Shown here piece after piece: positions 27,701 to 34,610 of a stretch of 64,000 nt of DNA. Under the pieces are notes generated by a model, which made no database searches, was not told the DNA's origin, and saw nothing but the letters and a program-made list of their open reading frames with translations. Made by a program: the position numbers and the translations under genes. The DNA is from Symploca sp. SIO1C2. Its GTDB lineage: Bacteria > Cyanobacteriota > Cyanobacteriia > Cyanobacteriales > Coleofasciculaceae. How positions within the stretch are numbered: the first letter of the stretch is position 1; each line of letters begins with the position of its first letter. The stretch lies in contig JAAHFP010000020.1 of the NCBI GenBank assembly GCA_010672925.1, forward strand, positions 1 through 64,000, given 5' to 3'.

Positions 27701-29100
27701 AGATTGCTGAAAAGGAACGAGACAATCATGTTCAGCAAATCGAAAATGCCAAAGCGACAGATGAGTTTATGCGCTCCAAGTACACCAACGAAGAATTGTA
27801 CCAATGGCAAGTCGGTCAAATCTCCGGTGTATACTTCCAAAGCTACAAGCTAGCCTATGACCTGGCAAAACGAGCAGAACGATGCTTCCGTTTTGAGTTG
27901 GGTGTGCAAGACAGCAGTTACATCAATTTCGGTTACTGGGATAGCTTGAAAAAAGGACTGCTTTCAGGCGAAAAACTCCAGTATGACTTGCGTCGGTTAG
28001 AGAATGCTTACTTGGAGCAAAACCGCCGTGAATTTGAACTGACCAAACACGTTTCTCTGGCATTACTCGATCCGTTGGCGTTAATTCAACTCCGAGAAAC
28101 AGGGCGGTGTTTGGTCAATCTACCAGAAGAAATATTTGACCTCGATTATCCCGGCCACTACTTCCGCCGCATCAAGTCAGTTAGTATTACCCTACCATGT
28201 GTCGTCGGACCATATACTACGATTTCCTGTACCCTTCGCTTGCTGAAAAACAGCATTCGCATCAACACCCAGAATGGTGACAATGGATATCCTCGAAACA
28301 CTGATGACCAGGATTTGCCTGCTGATGATTCTCGCTTTATTGAAAATAACATTCCAGTGAAAGCGATCGCTGCCAGCAATGGTCAAAATGACAGCGGCAT
28401 CTTCGAGTTGAACTTCCGGGATGAGCGCTACCTACCGTTTGAAGGAGCCGGTGCTATTAGCCAATGGTCTCTAGAGTTATTCCATGACAACAGTGAGGAC
28501 TTCGGTAAGGAGTTGCGTCAGTTTGACTACAGTACGATTACTGATGCTATTTTGCATATCAAGTATATGGCTAGAGAAGACGCTGGTCTGTTTAAGAATA
28601 GCGCGATCGCTCATCTCCGAGAATACTTCAGTCAGGATGAGGGAACACCCTCGCTACGGATGTTCAACCTACGGCAAGAATTCCCTAGCCAGTGGCATCG
28701 TTTTCTGTATCCAACTTCTCCAGCAGATGGCAATGTCTTTGAGTTGGAAATGTCGCAAAACCTGTTTCCCATCCGGGATCATGACAAGACGCTGAAGGTC
28801 AATACGATTTGGCTGCTAGCACGCTGTATGGATGCAGAAAATTACGAAGTGATTACAACTTATCCAGATAACCCAGAGGATACCATGCTCATTGCTCCAG
28901 TTGAGCAATATGGAGGCTTGCATTTCGCCCAAAAAGACGTAGCTGCAATGGATATTGAGATAGTGCCAACGGCAAACCCACCAGTCAGGTGGCAATTAAA
29001 AATGAGCCGTCCCGGTGGCGGAAATTTGCAGGAAGACCCAGTAACCAAGGTTATGGAGTTAGAAGATTTACTTTTAGTACTGGGGTATGAATGGGAATAA
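18793..29100 (+). CDS. TcA-like toxin-complex subunit
   Basis: This 3435-aa protein is the receptor-binding and translocation-channel component of a Tc toxin. In order: peptidoglycan-binding-1 domain (1-75; NDVRRLQTELNQLGF); a carboxypeptidase-regulatory-like beta domain (80-165); a helical region; a VRP1/SpvA-like segment (about 640-720; HCWSVLSPAAYFADLLMFL); three internal repeats (about 1320-1510); a neuraminidase-like region (about 1880-2000; RVWEANRKVFLWPENW); a long helical part with a hydrophobic hairpin (about 2780-3000, GLGIISEVVATILNATAGG), the expected pore; and the TcB-binding C-terminus (about 3110-3420; FDLDYPGHYFRRIKSVSI). AGGAGG lies 11 bases before the ATG. At 3435 aa it is about 900 residues longer than the classical Photorhabdus TcdA1. 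No signal peptide is visible, as is usual for TcA. Confidence 0.9.
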   Translation: MQLEGRNLESNMRGNDVRRLQTELNQLGFSLGVNGFFDSMTFLAVQEFQRQHRLPVNGIVDERTARRINAEVDALDEPQLIVKGHIYQADGDPAADVLISALDVDLRSEQLLGETQTDRKGFYQIQYSAERFSRREKDKADLVIKVLSARGNILAASPISFNAPAVAEIDLTIPARTLRPLPLFDKIRRELARLLANLRAEDLEENQEHQDLTFLSGETGFAKEILARFVLAHKLVPQGIRVQFWFVLLGSSFYEYTEEQSLAEQLATILEALPDLNATAVRKALARGFNEKEIAETFRDNVTEWIDEFLTLVARREVTATDNITFVKAALEDARIRATEKQIKFARLFNQYRTLTPELLEELRQDSSFTSAEIANLDTSFQLADLTRGDFSVVKMLKQEFSVRQPEQIRTLAKRSEREWVDLVRTKHRAEEIKLPIEVGAIATDAQLPEAEIYGKMLERQFREAFPTTAFTGGLERALQNGGSQGLRRGREMSRFLNRHESFELLNTPVDEFLQERIDPEFRELAEDENFRLEVKAVQRVFKLAPTFEATDILLADNLHSAQKVYRLGKSEFVRQYGNRPGFTRETARIAWNRAADTHAATLTIIADLKALEAEGLPLALNTGSDALSNFPNWNNLFKTGDLCECEHCWSVLSPAAYFADLLMFLRDRKAKNPANSLKDLLFDRRPDLGFLELNCDNALVPLPYIDVVCEVLEAAIDGVGENDLELVGFTTIPADPGTAQTAITNAFQTAFTHPNNDDKQKIELGSNFSLSQVETLPSDSWLVHTDDVTYLLKKKPPSANFFAEILRNTKASAAELRAYPQYVNPIVYDRLKTLRYPMSLPFDLFAEEVRAGFQKTNLQRWDLMRAFRGTAVPNNPTDGDIAAEYFGIGIPTVSNLPSSPSEKNLILVAAADEQQEIWGETDANWLTTVGNVKNFLHKTHLEYNELLTLLDLRFINPTDSIVIEHLDASCDLDQKVIQGLNSNSLDRIHRFLRLWRKLKTWKMWELDLVIHHPRIGNGVLNEAFLINLFYFSELKKKLGKKVTVEQICALFGNLNTETHFTKLHEKREVGLYQSLFLNRRLINPLNPAFQLDPNTGDLPTGATATISYPENQPVVLAVLGIREADLMLLKDLTKASDGTLYITDDLTLTNLSFLWRHAWLAKTLKFKAEEWAIILKIFQQDLQEFTNPLAAWEFLESIDNVKVTGFKADELNWLLAGDRTAKAAVKETDALRFLTSLRQELQSIKAEYDPTQYDFLTDTPDANSLAALLTSLLQQLNRDEEEVNFFLSVLRGSVVLEASIQGLPAGFAFPASIVAAPNHIPIEYDEANNLLRFTGLMSDAQRTMLLTSAALEAQVREDPAYQFTIADLFQQSQTAIANYGSTSVEVALPGGVSLASDRPSIPIRYSATSNQLSFIGLMTEAERDALIAAGNPADAILSLFHQPRLAVKFYERVFTALLAKLPMAVDFTAQLPDELASKITYDPERRLLHFSGIMSDAEQSALLNLSDDPTYITAVNSLATQPQTITLPDERIWLTDADLDSTQPANDTEVKRLTNAVVKALDYLSKTLTENAIVEHSSTQLGLTEAVTRRLLTQYFILPNSLLTHLSGNFALDTMTLNGWYWASRVATLLTTWKITLAEWEKITALTTEAQLLDFQTLPLNDTGAIAPLNSFLRTSRLLKLRDSLPETEITLLEVLENLNAGNYTTTADFALDVERLNEDWIATDVEALIASLDLTYPVDYLLAETWERLRRGFYFLDNLNAGTDTVKRFAAAAMGLDEATTLKELLRSKFGTETWLTLSAEIQDVLRERKRDALAAYLLTQPQPNPPSNKWENTNDLYAYYLLDVEMSSCQLTSRLVQGSGSIQLFVQRCFMGLEPDVVVQADGDDGDSAWRWWKWMRKYRVWEANRKVFLWPENWIEPELKKDKSPFFKDLENELLQNEINQYTVETAFTNYLEKLDGVAQLEIAGFYQEDDGDNAIIHVFGRTTGAEPYFYYYRRYDYRQWTPWEEINLDIYGHYLIPVVINQRLFLFWPVFTEVSDEQRNSTADTPQTNQDNAPVPETWKRLRVQMAVSDYRQGKWSAKKVSTEYYESEPYIQALEAKKYYHFYPMDLSEINGNFTISFRGHSSDKEGNPRAFLEGSFNISGCKGIPEKTNYLGRFQHVIRPEVASVAIPFGIPPANFHYDSTDFMKWAEQDNRQDQENDFVLQSFTLPVPVLMQTPGLFKMSPPWHMSYFDKLSLNGQLALLFGDRKPSFFGGSWLPFFYNDRQRTFFVLPCFWPSFWQRGRGDITSIAALGQNEVRSYYPEIKNFIRQWEDTFEGQIRDWLENVVPELSNAARTQWEQFFHQQLNEEAIPPYSDERFKDLATRWLMRFFHLYLGTLSLLAFQFRQFHFKNFYHPFVCDFAKLVYNPLKGIPALMSRETQLKNTGFRFKQYYQPTDWVIEPTSENFYPQEGVDFTPDGAYSPYNWELFFHIPLLIANSLSKNQRFEEARDWYHFIFNPIGVESGVPEASPMSKYWITKPFFETTNPEYNQQRIENLLRMLAGDTSASGTVTQDELIKQVEDWRTNPFEPHRIANYRTVAYQKTVVMKYLDNLIEWGDYLFRQDSMESINEATQLYILAAEILGSRPKKVPPQAKPPVESFNELETEFDAFSNALVEVENLVPVLPGNSPEGSDSAPLPMLYFCIPQNDKMLGYWDTVADRLYKIRNCMNIEGVVRQLALFEPPIDPAALVKAVAGGVDIGSALADLNTPLPLYRFNVLLQKANEVCNDVKALGSALLAALEKKDAEALSLMRQGQEINLLEAIKDVRDKQVEEAKENLRSLKKSRLVIKERRNHYRDIEKVSGWETASMVSHGLGIISEVVATILNATAGGSHLAPEFIVGAAGAFGSPVALVSYGGQEVGKSSFNWATFFGGLGGVLHSAGNLIATQASNERRWEDWKLQERLADKELEQIDKQIDAAKLRIEIAEKERDNHVQQIENAKATDEFMRSKYTNEELYQWQVGQISGVYFQSYKLAYDLAKRAERCFRFELGVQDSSYINFGYWDSLKKGLLSGEKLQYDLRRLENAYLEQNRREFELTKHVSLALLDPLALIQLRETGRCLVNLPEEIFDLDYPGHYFRRIKSVSITLPCVVGPYTTISCTLRLLKNSIRINTQNGDNGYPRNTDDQDLPADDSRFIENNIPVKAIAASNGQNDSGIFELNFRDERYLPFEGAGAISQWSLELFHDNSEDFGKELRQFDYSTITDAILHIKYMAREDAGLFKNSAIAHLREYFSQDEGTPSLRMFNLRQEFPSQWHRFLYPTSPADGNVFELEMSQNLFPIRDHDKTLKVNTIWLLARCMDAENYEVITTYPDNPEDTMLIAPVEQYGGLHFAQKDVAAMDIEIVPTANPPVRWQLKMSRPGGGNLQEDPVTKVMELEDLLLVLGYEWE

Positions 29101-29282
29101 TCTTTGTTCGACCTACCCTACCACCTATTCAAAAGTGTGGGGAGATACAAGGGAGAACTTAGGATTGTTTGAACAACGGACGATAAAGCCCACGCACAAT
29201 TTCGTTCACACCTCCACATACTCTCTTTTCTCCCCACACTCTCCTATTCCCACCCCCCTCTTCACCAAAAGCCATTCGGCCT

Positions 29283-31262
29283 TTATCTCTTTCTTGCTCC
29301 CGATACTGCGAGGATTCGCTCACCCTTTTTCTCTATCAAACCTAAGCGATGCTCAATAACAGGTAACAATGTTTGACTTTCTTGCACTAATTTTGCATTG
29401 TTGGGCAAACTAGCAAATTTCCCCTTTAAGATATTAATTGCTGTCTGGGCTAGATTGTTGATAACTACCTCTTGGGAATTTTTAGCTGCCCCTGCCAAAG
29501 TTGCAACCTGTACTAATGCCTCTGCTGTATCTTCTTCATTGAAGTCAGCTTCAGCTTCAATAGCTCTTTGCAGCTGAGTTAATAATTCGATAATTTCTGG
29601 TTGTTCTGGTTGAAAAGGAGTAGCTAACTGACTAATAACATGGGTGACACTACTACTAATTTCTTCTAAAATGACATTACTATTAATCTTGCTTGTTTCA
29701 CTAGTATGGACAGGACTACTGCTTTGTTGTAGAATACTGAAGTACTGCTTGATTTTGTTTTTATCAGCGTCTTCTGGTAAAGTCAACGTGAGTAAAAAAT
29801 GATGCTCCTGTTTTTGCAGCCGGTGAGGGGTAATTCCTGGATTTTCCTCCATTAATTGATGATAGGCAGCAATAAAAGCTTCTCTATTCATACTATTAGG
29901 CAGATATATCTGTACAATATTGCTCCATAAACTTTGACAGAGACGTTCAAATTCACCAGAACCAAAATCAAATACTTTACTGGGGTCTTGAGGACGACGC
30001 TCTCGCTCACCTTTGATGGAAGAAGGATTTTCCAGAAGATAAATATAGCGGCAATCTACACGATTGAGCATTGTAGTGGAGTCAATATGTACTTTTTCCA
30101 GACAAGCCCCTGTTAAGTAAACCCCCCTAAAATTAGTACCAATTGCCTGAACTTGAGTAAGGTTTGCTTCTTCTAAGTTGGCTCTTTGTAAAGTCGCTTG
30201 ACTGATATTTGCTTTTTTGAGATTTGCCTTGTTTAAATTTGCCCCAACTAGATTTGTCCCTTGAAGATTTAAGCCTTCATAGGATTTGTTATACCCATTA
30301 CCAGTTACTAATAAGTCTCTAACTGCCTGATGATGCAAAATAGATTTACCAACTCTAGCGAAGTCAAGTCTTCTGGCTTCATTCCAACGAGTACGGGTGA
30401 TAATAGCTCCGATAAAGTTAGTGTTTTGGAGTAGAGCATATTTGAAATTAGCTTCGGTTAAATCTGCTTGACGAAAGCTGGTTCCACCTGTAGCCGCAAA
30501 GACAACAACAATACGGTGAATCCAAGCATATTTAGGATCATTAGCTAAGGATCGCAAAGCAATATAAGTCCCTAATCCAATAATAGCCAAAGTCACAGTC
30601 AAAGACACGATACTCCAACCAACGAGAATCCCTAGTTCCGCGAAACCCACTGCCCCACTTGTAAAGCCATGATCTACCCCCGTGAGATTCTTCAACTCAA
30701 GAATAGTCCTCACTCCAGCCACGGCTACAACCATAAACAATGCCATAGTACCACCGGTAGAACTAGCTACGGCTGTGGCAGTGGCTATTGCTAATGCTAC
30801 TGCTATAGCCCCAAGAACAGCTGCAATTATTGCTACTATCCCAGCTAACCCTCCAACTAAACCTATTGCAATGGCGATAACTACAGTTACCGCTACCGCC
30901 AGAATTCCCAAACCTTGAACTATAGTGGTTATAAAAAAGACTATCAGTGCGGTTAAGGTTAATAAGCCAGGAAAAGCACTATGCTGTTCGATGAAATCAG
31001 GAGTAAAAAACCATGCTATCCAGGAACTAGTAATTGCCGGAATTAAGCCTGATATGGCTGATAGCAATAATGAGCTGGTTAAAAGAAAACTTGTCCAATT
31101 TTTTGACAATCCTGCTTGAGCTTGGTGAAAATTAGCCTTGGTGAGAATAGCATTAGCAAAATTAGCACCTCGGATATCTGAGTAAGAGAAATTTGCACCG
31201 GTTAAATCCTGCCCTCGAAAGGATTTACCTTGGAGATTGGCACCACGAAAGTCTTGTTGCAT
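29283..31262 (-). CDS. Membrane pentapeptide-repeat protein
   Basis: This 659-aa protein has an unusual order. A short N-terminal pentapeptide block (about 3-45; FRGANLQGKSFRGQDLTGANF) comes first. A hydrophobic region of several transmembrane segments follows (about 55-250), including an Ala/Ile/Val-rich stretch. A second pentapeptide block spans about 262-410 (LQGTNLVGANLNKANLKKANI). The soluble C-terminal half, about 420-659, is mostly helical and unrecognised. The beta-helices would face the same side of the membrane as the tail. No enzymatic motif is seen, and such proteins are abundant but mostly uncharacterised in cyanobacteria. It converges on the TcA gene across a 180-base spacer without an obvious terminator. 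Confidence 0.82.
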   Translation of the reverse strand: MQQDFRGANLQGKSFRGQDLTGANFSYSDIRGANFANAILTKANFHQAQAGLSKNWTSFLLTSSLLLSAISGLIPAITSSWIAWFFTPDFIEQHSAFPGLLTLTALIVFFITTIVQGLGILAVAVTVVIAIAIGLVGGLAGIVAIIAAVLGAIAVALAIATATAVASSTGGTMALFMVVAVAGVRTILELKNLTGVDHGFTSGAVGFAELGILVGWSIVSLTVTLAIIGLGTYIALRSLANDPKYAWIHRIVVVFAATGGTSFRQADLTEANFKYALLQNTNFIGAIITRTRWNEARRLDFARVGKSILHHQAVRDLLVTGNGYNKSYEGLNLQGTNLVGANLNKANLKKANISQATLQRANLEEANLTQVQAIGTNFRGVYLTGACLEKVHIDSTTMLNRVDCRYIYLLENPSSIKGERERRPQDPSKVFDFGSGEFERLCQSLWSNIVQIYLPNSMNREAFIAAYHQLMEENPGITPHRLQKQEHHFLLTLTLPEDADKNKIKQYFSILQQSSSPVHTSETSKINSNVILEEISSSVTHVISQLATPFQPEQPEIIELLTQLQRAIEAEADFNEEDTAEALVQVATLAGAAKNSQEVVINNLAQTAINILKGKFASLPNNAKLVQESQTLLPVIEHRLGLIEKKGERILAVSGARKR

Positions 31263-31321
31263 GACTAAATTAATAACATGAATTGATTACTAGGATTGGA
31301 CTTTGGACATACCACTCAGTA

Positions 31322-31346
31322 CTGAATCGAAGATATTTCGATTCAG
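31322..31346. repeat. Perfect 10-bp hairpin
   Basis: CTGAATCGAA and TTCGATTCAG are separated by GATAT. It lies upstream of the pentapeptide gene on its strand. The role is unknown. Confidence 0.55.
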
Positions 31347-31496
31347 CTAATAATTAGTGAGCAATTGCACTGATTGATCTTGCAATCTCTATGGCAAGAT
31401 GTGGCAATCCTCAATAATGTATAAATACGAACAAGGCTACAACCCTTGTCAGCAGAGGCTATTTATAACCTATTTAGGGATGCTATAGAAATGTTG

Positions 31497-31623
31497 ATAG
31501 CGTTTCTCATTTAGATGAGGTATTTTCGTTCTGACGTTTTTGGGAATTGGGAAGTTCCCCTTTGTTCCTCCAAGGGGTTAAAGGAATAGAATATGTACCT
31601 CGCAGATATGAGAACTGCTGTAG
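31497..31623. mobile_element. MITE-like element with TTCTCA/GAGGTA ends, copy A
   Basis: The left end (TAGCGTTTCTC, then GATGAGGTAT) and the right end (GTACCTC, then ATGAGAACTGCTGTA) are imperfect inverted repeats about 30 bases long. The whole is about 127 bp without coding capacity. Flanking TA is compatible with TA-targeting transposition of the IS630/Tc1-mariner type, but this is inference. Confidence 0.55.
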
Positions 31624-31705
31624 CTCCTCAGATGGATAGAAATATCAAAGGAAGTTTATCTCATTTATTTGGATGCAACTCTTTTAAAGAGAAAAAGAAT
31701 GAGAT

Positions 31706-31921
31706 TTATACAGATATTACAAGAGTAGTTGGATTAGTAGTAAAGCCAAGAACATGAAGGAGCCTTTTTATCAAAGAAACGCCTTTGTGCTCCCAAGCTA
31801 GATGATTCCATTGATGCTCTAAACGAAACACTGTATTTGAACTGAGCCAATCAACTATTTCTTCCAATAGCTCTGGCGCTGGTGAACAAAATATTTCTTC
31901 ATTTGAGGTAGATGGTTGCAT
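31706..31921 (-). CDS. Hypothetical small protein
   Basis: This 71-aa frame has an ATG start preceded by CCAGGATT about 12 bases upstream. The composition looks protein-like (PELLEEIVDWLSSNTVFRLEHQWNHLAWEHKG), with no recognised domain. It may be a real orphan or a truncated gene, since it ends abruptly within repeat-rich DNA. Confidence 0.35.
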   Translation of the reverse strand: MQPSTSNEEIFCSPAPELLEEIVDWLSSNTVFRLEHQWNHLAWEHKGVSLIKRLLHVLGFTTNPTTLVISV

Positions 31922-32225
31922 ATGTGTTGATTTAATCCTGGTAAAAATGCTCTGTTAGTCCGTCGTATCCCTCGTCTTTATGGATTTACAATTTTGAGAC
32001 GCACCCTACCAGAGGAAATATTTCCTGGCAAATCAGCAATATGATTAGTTAAGCCGAAGGTAGACTTAATAATAAGCTAGCTGCTTGATTTGAATATTAG
32101 CACATAATTTTTTTATAAGTCTATACATTAAGGATAATTTTTGTTAAAAATTAAATCCCTCTGAATGTAGAAAAATCGGAAGCGAAGAGCGTGAGATACC
32201 TTTTATCTTCTCCACACCCCACACC

Positions 32226-32407
32226 CATTGGTGTCAACTTAAGCCACAACCCTTGCCAATTGATGGTGTCAGAGAAGTTCTACTTCAACTGAGTGGGTAG
32301 CCTTACCCTACCTGATTAACAGAAGAAAGAGTCAGCGATAGCAGCATTCTCTTACTCCCTCAGCTTCCTCAGATTAAAGCGCTTTTCAGGTTAAGTTGAC
32401 ACCAATG
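32226..32407. mobile_element. MITE with 17-bp perfect TIRs and 9-bp target duplication (family CATTGGTGTCAA), copy 1
   Basis: The ends CATTGGTGTCAACTTAA and its exact reverse complement delimit 182 bp. The 9 bases CCCCACACC are duplicated directly outside both ends (32217-32225 and 32408-32416). The interior has no coding capacity and differs from the copies at 38003-38314 and 52411-52622, so only the ends are shared, as expected for non-autonomous elements moved by a transposase encoded elsewhere. Confidence 0.85.
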
Positions 32408-32547
32408 CCCCACACCCCACACTCCATACCCTATCTCCTTTGATTTTGGCACGGTAGCATAGGGGTTATAGCACAATTGTGGAGATGCCTAATTTTATTT
32501 ACTCGAGCCCCTGAAGAAGAACAGATGAACAATAATCAATAACCAAT

Positions 32548-33189
32548 ATGATAGAGGAACAGCTGCGCCGACTGGTAGAAGAAGCCTGTAGCTATCCACC
32601 AGGAAGTCCCCAGCGCCGAAAAAACTTAACCAAGATTATTCGCTTAATTCGCAAAAAGCTGTGGCACGAATATACCCCTTACTATCAAGATGCCTTACAG
32701 CAGACTTGGGTATATTTCTGTCAGAATATCTGCGAAGGAAAAAATAACACAGGGAAAGCCTACGATCCTGAGCGTGCCACGATTGTTACCTGGCTCAATT
32801 ACTACCTGAAGCGACGCCTCCAAGATTTCCGTATAGAAACCCAAAGGCAGCGGGAGCAGACGGTTAACACCGTAATGGAAGATTCAGGGGATGGAAATCA
32901 AACCACTGACTTGGTAGAAAATCTGGCAGCGGAACCTGAGGTACCTCCTTTGCTTGAACAACTCAGTCAATGGGTACAAACTGATCCGGATGGGGAATTA
33001 AGACGGATTCAACTTAAAGGTTCCCAGGTAACAGCACAAATGTTAATCCAGCGGCGCTTACCTCCAGAAGCGACTTGGAAAGATCTAGCAGCGGAGTTTG
33101 GACTCCCTATTTCTACCTTGAGTAGTTTTTATCAAAGAAAATGTTTGCCTCTTTTGCGTAAATTTGCAGAATCAGAGGGATATCTCTAG
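32548..33189 (+). CDS. Sigma-70-like RNA polymerase factor (cyanobacterial divergent type)
   Basis: This 213-aa protein resembles the divergent sigma-70-like proteins of filamentous cyanobacteria. The N-terminal half holds a region-2-like helical part (LIRKKLWHEYTPYYQDALQQTWVYFCQNI, then ATIVTWLNYYLKRRLQDFR). The C-terminal half holds a helix-turn-helix-like region (TWKDLAAEFGLPISTLSSFYQRKCLPLLRKF). It is shorter and more divergent than group 1 or 2 sigma factors, so promoter recognition is not certain. It heads a same-strand block with DUF1822, CHAT-CHASE2 and DUF928 genes, spacing 208, 229 and -4 bases, and may control that block or related surface genes. Confidence 0.72.
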   Translation: MIEEQLRRLVEEACSYPPGSPQRRKNLTKIIRLIRKKLWHEYTPYYQDALQQTWVYFCQNICEGKNNTGKAYDPERATIVTWLNYYLKRRLQDFRIETQRQREQTVNTVMEDSGDGNQTTDLVENLAAEPEVPPLLEQLSQWVQTDPDGELRRIQLKGSQVTAQMLIQRRLPPEATWKDLAAEFGLPISTLSSFYQRKCLPLLRKFAESEGYL

Positions 33190-33205
33190 TAGGAGGTTGA
33201 ACCTT

Positions 33206-33366
33206 TTGGAGGCAGGAGGCAGGAGGCAGGAGGCAGAAGGCAGAAGGCAGAAGGCAGGAGGCAGGAGGAAAGAGGGTTCCAATGCTCTAAGACTCTAACT
33301 GAAAGCTGAAAGCTAATTGCTAATTGCTAATTGCTGAAAGCTGATAGCTAATTGCTGATAGCTAAA
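33206..33366. repeat. Tandem repeats GGCAGGA and AGCTAATTGCTGA
   Basis: GGCAGGAGGCAGGAGG-type units (about 33212-33266) are followed by AGCTAATTGCTAATTGCTG-type units (about 33300-33365) between the sigma-like and DUF1822 genes. Confidence 0.75.
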
Positions 33367-33397
33367 TGAGGAATCACTGAACAACGAGGGCAATACC

Positions 33398-34381
33398 ATG
33401 ACTTACAACAACAACAATATCCAAGACTTTGCTTTAACCTTGCCGATTACCCAGAAGGCACGTCATACAGCGGAACAGTTTGCGGCGGAGCAACTTACCC
33501 CGGAGAAAGCAGAACAAGTGAGGTTGAATACCCTAGCAGTATCTGTGGTCAATAACTACTTCCAGATGATGGATGTGCCAACTAACCTAGAAGCCAGTGA
33601 CAGCTGGAATCCGGTAATGCGTATGTTGAGCAATGTTGCGGATTTGGAAGTAACTGGAGTAGGTCGTTTAGAATGTCGCCCTCTGCCAGCCGATGAGTCA
33701 AGCTGCTATATTCCTCCAGAAGTTTCGCAGGAGCGTATTGGTTATATCCTAGTTCAGATAGATGAGTCTTCCCTGGAAGCTACCGTCTTGGGATTTACCG
33801 AAACAGTAGCAACCGAGGAGTTACCGATTGGGGAACTAGCACCAGTTGAAGATGTCTTTGACTATTTTCAACCAGTGACAGCTACTGCTATTGCAGCCAC
33901 CACTGCGGCGGTTCAAAAGACCAGGGTTAATTTGAGCCAATGGTTAACAGAAGTTGTTGAAGCAGGTTGGCAAACTGTTGATACCCTGTTGAACCCAGCT
34001 GAGCCAGAGTTGGCCTACAATTTTAGAAAAAGTAACCTGGCACAAGACGGTATTATAGAAGTAGCAGTAAAGCGTGGAAAATTGATTGATTTAGGGGCGC
34101 AGCTTGCCGGTTATCGTGTGGCTCTGATTATTGAAATAATTCCAGAATCTGACCAGAGAAAGCATATTCTCCTCCAGGTACATCCTCTTGGCAAGGAAAC
34201 TTATCTGCTCCCACAAGTCCAACTCACTGTATTAGATGAATCTGGCTTAGTCTTCCTGGAAGCTCAATCAAGAAGTGAAGATAACTACATCCAACTGCAG
34301 TTCAGTGGTTTACCCGGAGAGCTATTCAGCGTTCAAGTTACTTTTGGTGATGCCAGCATCATTGAAGACTTTGTACTTTAA
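33398..34381 (+). CDS. DUF1822 family protein
   Basis: This 327-aa soluble protein matches the cyanobacterial DUF1822 family. Its N-terminus (LPITQKARHTAEQFAAEQ, then VRLNTLAVSVVNNYFQMMDVPTNLEASDSWNP) is the characteristic opening. Later segments include VNLSQWLTEVVEAGWQTVDTLL and a beta-rich C-terminus. No signal peptide or membrane segment is present. The molecular function is unknown. The family recurs beside sigma-like factors, CHAT-CHASE2 proteins and DUF928 proteins, as here, which suggests a shared pathway, perhaps as adaptor or substrate of the CHAT protein. Low-complexity repeats occupy both flanks. A weak hairpin and T-run follows at 34436-34458. Confidence 0.85.
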   Translation: MTYNNNNIQDFALTLPITQKARHTAEQFAAEQLTPEKAEQVRLNTLAVSVVNNYFQMMDVPTNLEASDSWNPVMRMLSNVADLEVTGVGRLECRPLPADESSCYIPPEVSQERIGYILVQIDESSLEATVLGFTETVATEELPIGELAPVEDVFDYFQPVTATAIAATTAAVQKTRVNLSQWLTEVVEAGWQTVDTLLNPAEPELAYNFRKSNLAQDGIIEVAVKRGKLIDLGAQLAGYRVALIIEIIPESDQRKHILLQVHPLGKETYLLPQVQLTVLDESGLVFLEAQSRSEDNYIQLQFSGLPGELFSVQVTFGDASIIEDFVL

Positions 34382-34435
34382 TCTACACTATTGTAAGAAA
34401 GGCAGATGGCAGATGGCAGATGGCAGATGGAAAGA

Positions 34436-34458
34436 AAGCTTGGAAGAGAAGCTTTTTT
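34436..34458 (+). terminator. Weak hairpin with T-run after the DUF1822 gene
   Basis: AAGCTT (34436-34441) pairs with AAGCTT (34449-34454) across a 7-base loop and is followed by TTTT. The stem is only 6 bp, so at best it attenuates transcription. Confidence 0.35.
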
Positions 34459-34540
34459 AACTAACGGGTTATTTTTGCTGCGCTACACTAGGTGAGTTGT
34501 TATTGATCGGTTATTAGTTATAACAAACTGTTGTTCATGA

Positions 34541-34590
34541 TTAAACAAACAACAAACAACAAACAACAAACAACCAATAACCAACAACCA
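34541..34590. repeat. AAACAACAAAC tandem run before the CHAT-CHASE2 gene
   Basis: Repeated AACAAACAAC and CCAATAACC units directly precede the AAGGAG ribosome site at 34597. Similar runs occur at 6243-6290 and, inverted, at 62613-62662. Confidence 0.7.
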
Positions 34591-34610
34591 ATAACCAAGG
34601 AGAAAGAATT

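Larger units (their letters stand above)
31263..32547. other. Repeat-rich spacer between pentapeptide and sigma-like genes
   Basis: It contains a 10-bp hairpin (31322-31346), a small terminal-inverted-repeat element (31497-31623), one weak small gene (31706-31921) and a second element with a 9-bp target duplication (32226-32407). No other coding sequence was seen. Confidence 0.6.
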
